Shown piece after piece: positions 13,216-15,721 of a stretch of 15,721 nt of DNA (positions are counted from its first letter, which is position 1; each line of letters begins with the position of its first letter). The position numbers were made by a program, and so were the translations under genes. The DNA lies in NCBI GenBank assembly GCA_024653645.1, contig JANLHK010000060.1, forward strand, positions 1-15,721, given 5' to 3'. A model generated the notes under the pieces. The model made no database searches and was not told the origin of the DNA. It saw nothing but the letters and a program-made list of their open reading frames with translations. Origin of the DNA: Candidatus Roizmanbacteria bacterium. Lineage in GTDB: Bacteria > Patescibacteriota > Microgenomatia > UBA1406.

Positions 13216-14256
13216 ATGTATCGCAAGGGAATGAAAGGTCATACAAACAATATTGTTATTGGGCTCGGCGCATTAACCATTTTTGTACTGCTCGTCTTGA
13301 TAAAAACTCCCTTCGTAAAAAAACTCCCTTATTTTCAGTACTCTCATAGAGAAATACTCATCGGAGTTTGGACAGAAGAATTTTGGAATAACCAAACCAA
13401 AACATTGGAAGTGCAAAAAATTAAGGAATTCGAGAAAAACATTAATAAAAAGGTTGCAATTGCTAACTACTTTAGAGGTTGGGATGAGATGGGTCATCCA
13501 CAGGTAATTACAGAGCTCAATAGTATGCATAGTAATGGATGGACGCCTATGGTGAGTACTAATCCTTACTTCACCGAAAAATGCACTTCTAGTACGGATG
13601 ATCTCTATGTCACTATTGCTAAGGGCAATTGTGATGTATTAATACGTAGTATTGCGAAGGTAATTAAAACATACGACAAGCCAATCTTTTTAAGATTTGC
13701 GTGGGAAATGAACATTGATAGTAATACCTGGAGCGTACAGTCTACCTATAGTAGTCCGGATGCATTTATCGCCGCGTGGAGACATATGCATGCCATTTTT
13801 ACGGCTCAAAAAGTAAAAAACGTCAAGTGGGTATTTTCAGTAAATGTCGAAAGCCCCAGCACCATTCCTATTGAATTACTCTATCCGGGAGATGCCTATG
13901 TCGATTGGACAGGAATAGACGGATACAATTACGGAACTACACAGAGTTGGAGTCATTGGTCGTCTTTTGACGAGGTCTTTCGCCCCACGTATGAACATAT
14001 GCTGGCGATTGCCCCCAACAAACCGTTGATGATATCAGAATTTAATTCTGTAGCACAAGGAGGGAGTAAGTCTGAGTGGTTTGCGGATGCTTTAGATGTT
14101 CAAATTCCCAACCACTATCCCAAAATAAAAGCAATCATTTTTTTTAATGAGAACAAAACCATAACTGAGGGCGTTGATTGGCGCATTGAGAATTCACGCT
14201 CCGTTATAAACACGGTAAGAAAAAGCTTAGATAATTCGATTTACACTTCAAAATGA
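13216..14256 (+). CDS. Membrane-anchored GH26-like glycoside hydrolase
   Basis: A 346-residue protein with one N-terminal membrane helix (about 12-30) and an extracytoplasmic (beta/alpha)8 catalytic domain. FLRFAWEMN (158-166) contains the acid/base Glu164, and LMISEFNS (271-278) contains the nucleophile Glu275. The spacing and the YVDWTGIDGYNYG segment (228-240) fit clan GH-A family 26, which includes mannanases and beta-1,3-1,4-glucanases. The GTG at 13174 would lie inside operator copy 2. The ATG at 13216 follows an extended -10 and starts shortly before the helix, so it is preferred; Met6 (13231) is the alternative. Its TGA overlaps the ATG of the downstream BcsA-like synthase (ATGA). By analogy with the cellulase that accompanies cellulose synthase, it may trim or release the growing polymer; the substrate is unknown. 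Confidence 0.85.
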   Translation: MYRKGMKGHTNNIVIGLGALTIFVLLVLIKTPFVKKLPYFQYSHREILIGVWTEEFWNNQTKTLEVQKIKEFEKNINKKVAIANYFRGWDEMGHPQVITELNSMHSNGWTPMVSTNPYFTEKCTSSTDDLYVTIAKGNCDVLIRSIAKVIKTYDKPIFLRFAWEMNIDSNTWSVQSTYSSPDAFIAAWRHMHAIFTAQKVKNVKWVFSVNVESPSTIPIELLYPGDAYVDWTGIDGYNYGTTQSWSHWSSFDEVFRPTYEHMLAIAPNKPLMISEFNSVAQGGSKSEWFADALDVQIPNHYPKIKAIIFFNENKTITEGVDWRIENSRSVINTVRKSLDNSIYTSK

Positions 14257-15721
14257 GTACGTCCGAAAAATATACCTTTAGATTTTTAGTTATAGTGGGT
14301 ACAATTTTAATGCTGAGATATTTTATTTGGTGGATTTTGCCGCAACACATTCCTCATAATTTTTATTATATACACAATCCCATAGTCCCATTAGTAAATG
14401 TCATTTTATTTGGAGTCGTTACTTTTATAGTTTTTATTAATCTCATAATAAAACTGGGCAATTGGATTATTATTTGGCGGATTTCTAAGCCCATTTTCCA
14501 CGTTCCAGAAAAAAGAAAAAGAGTCGCTTTTCTGACTTGTTTCGTTCCGGGAGATGAGCCACTGGATATGCTTGAAAAAACCTTACGAGCAATGAAAGTT
14601 GTTGACTATCCACACGATAATTGGGTACTGGATGAAGGAAACGATAGTGCTGTGAAAGATCTCTGTAAAAGATTAGATATTGAGTACTTTAGTAGAAATG
14701 GGATAAGTAAGTATAACGATTCAAAAGGAAAGTTTCGCGCAAAAACAAAAGCAGGAAATCTTAACGCTTGGAGAAGTAATCATGAATATAAGTATGACTA
14801 TGTTGCGCAGATTGATATGGACCACATTCCGACAAGAGAATATCTGACCAGAACATTGGGTTATTTTGTAGACCCAACTGTGGGATTTGTAGGGATGCCG
14901 CAGATTTACAATAATAAAGAAAACTGGATAGCAAAAGGAGCGGCTGAACAAAGTTATTATTTCTACGGTCCTATTATGAAAGGACTACAAGGACTCGGCA
15001 TTCCCCTGCTCATGGGAACCAGTCATGTGTATCGTGTAGAAGCAATGTTACATATTGATGGATATACCGCTTCAATAACGGAAGATCATCTCACAGGACT
15101 TACTTTTCATGCTAACGGATGGAAGAGTATTTACGTTGATGAAATACTCGCAGAAGGTAACGGCCCGTTAACATGGGTTGACTACTTTAATCAGCAGCTC
15201 AGGTGGAGCTATGGTTTGTTTGAAATACTATTTACTCACTCACCTAAACTATTCCCCAAAATGGATATAAAAAGCCGTATTGTTTACTCTTTTCTACAGC
15301 TGTTTTATTTCTCAGGAGTCGCAATGACTTTAGGAATAGTATTAATTATAATTTATCTCGCTTTCGGTATTAATCCGACCAATATGAAAATTTCTGACTG
15401 GGCCTATTATGGTATTCCTCCGTTTGTTATAGGCGAGCTTATTATGCTATTTACACACCGTTTTAGAATTAGTCCTAAAACCGAACCACAATATGGTGCC
15501 TATGGTATGTTACTGACACAGGGAGCAAACATCATCTACTGTATTGCTTTTATAAAATTTATTTTTCGAAAGAAGCTTACTTACATGGTTACCAAAAAAA
15601 ACATTGATTCCATGGCAAAGCCCGTACCCCTTACTACATTCACTATCCATATTTCACTAGCCTTAATAACCGTTATAGCAATAGTAGCAAGCTATTATTA
15701 TAACCATAATTCGCTTATTTT
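14253..15721 (+). CDS. BcsA-like GT2 polysaccharide synthase, 3'-truncated
   Basis: The frame is open from the ATG at 14253 to the window end (489 codons, no stop), so the C terminus is missing. Two N-terminal membrane helices (about 10-29 and 45-68) precede a GT2 domain with all processive-synthase motifs: VPGDEP (98-103), LDEGND (126-131), KAGNLNA (166-172), metal motif DMDH (188-191), GTSHVYR (255-261), TEDH (276-279) and QQLRW (314-318). At least four further helices follow from about 345. No PilZ domain appears before the edge; in BcsA it would lie further C-terminal, so cyclic-di-GMP control cannot be judged. The four-base ATGA overlap with GH26 implies coupled translation. Likely polymerises a beta-linked polysaccharide from a UDP- or GDP-sugar and exports it; the sugar is not determinable here. 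Confidence 0.9.
   Translation, partial: MSTSEKYTFRFLVIVGTILMLRYFIWWILPQHIPHNFYYIHNPIVPLVNVILFGVVTFIVFINLIIKLGNWIIIWRISKPIFHVPEKRKRVAFLTCFVPGDEPLDMLEKTLRAMKVVDYPHDNWVLDEGNDSAVKDLCKRLDIEYFSRNGISKYNDSKGKFRAKTKAGNLNAWRSNHEYKYDYVAQIDMDHIPTREYLTRTLGYFVDPTVGFVGMPQIYNNKENWIAKGAAEQSYYFYGPIMKGLQGLGIPLLMGTSHVYRVEAMLHIDGYTASITEDHLTGLTFHANGWKSIYVDEILAEGNGPLTWVDYFNQQLRWSYGLFEILFTHSPKLFPKMDIKSRIVYSFLQLFYFSGVAMTLGIVLIIIYLAFGINPTNMKISDWAYYGIPPFVIGELIMLFTHRFRISPKTEPQYGAYGMLLTQGANIIYCIAFIKFIFRKKLTYMVTKKNIDSMAKPVPLTTFTIHISLALITVIAIVASYYYNHNSLI

Overview
This 15.7 kb window is densely packed bacterial DNA. Genes nearly touch or overlap on both strands, most starts have no recognisable Shine-Dalgarno sequence, and several starts lie 6-16 bases after a good -10 hexamer. 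The mix is housekeeping (enolase, a phosphoglycerate-mutase-like protein, D-Ala-D-Ala ligase, Nudix, tRNA-Gln) plus cell-surface sugar genes. It uses the standard code, with TGA as stop in several genes. Gene density, protein styles and the promoter pattern suggest a small-genome Patescibacteria/CPR (Parcubacteria-like) organism. That assignment is inference, because no marker gene is present to prove it.

Left part (1-8585). A truncated GT4 glycosyltransferase is followed by a GDP-mannose pyrophosphorylase (manC), so both probably serve mannosylation of a surface glycan. On the minus strand a SIMPL-domain protein, enolase and a phosphoglycerate-mutase-like protein follow one another, and enolase appears to have its own promoter in the 22-bp gap. 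The mutase-like protein has lost its second catalytic histidine. A sugar-phosphate nucleotidyltransferase with a left-handed beta-helix domain is divergent from SIMPL. Then come a minus-strand DUF1761-like membrane protein and a Nudix hydrolase, a plus-strand D-Ala-D-Ala ligase (peptidoglycan), and a small minus-strand protein resembling nucleoside deoxyribosyltransferases. Two divergent pairs use overlapping, oppositely oriented -10 elements, and three convergent pairs overlap at their 3' ends.

Middle (8598-11276). A pterin-4a-carbinolamine dehydratase-like gene, an FkbM-type methyltransferase and a second GT4 glycosyltransferase form an overlapping operon. It ends 15 bases before a tRNA-Gln(CTG), whose likely extended -10 element starts on the glycosyltransferase stop codon. 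A 111-bp spacer with an 8-bp hairpin follows.

Right part (11277-15721). This part looks more AT-rich and forms a polysaccharide synthase locus. A minus-strand pair encodes a membrane GT2 synthase-like protein and a stand-alone receiver domain. A plus-strand pair encodes a membrane-anchored GH26 glycosidase and a BcsA-like GT2 synthase that runs off the window. Between the two pairs lie two related palindromes, one over each divergent promoter at almost the same distance from its -10. They look like twin operators for one unidentified regulator. This locus is the best candidate in the window for a little-described system: a synthase plus GH26 plus receiver module for a beta-glycan-like polymer.
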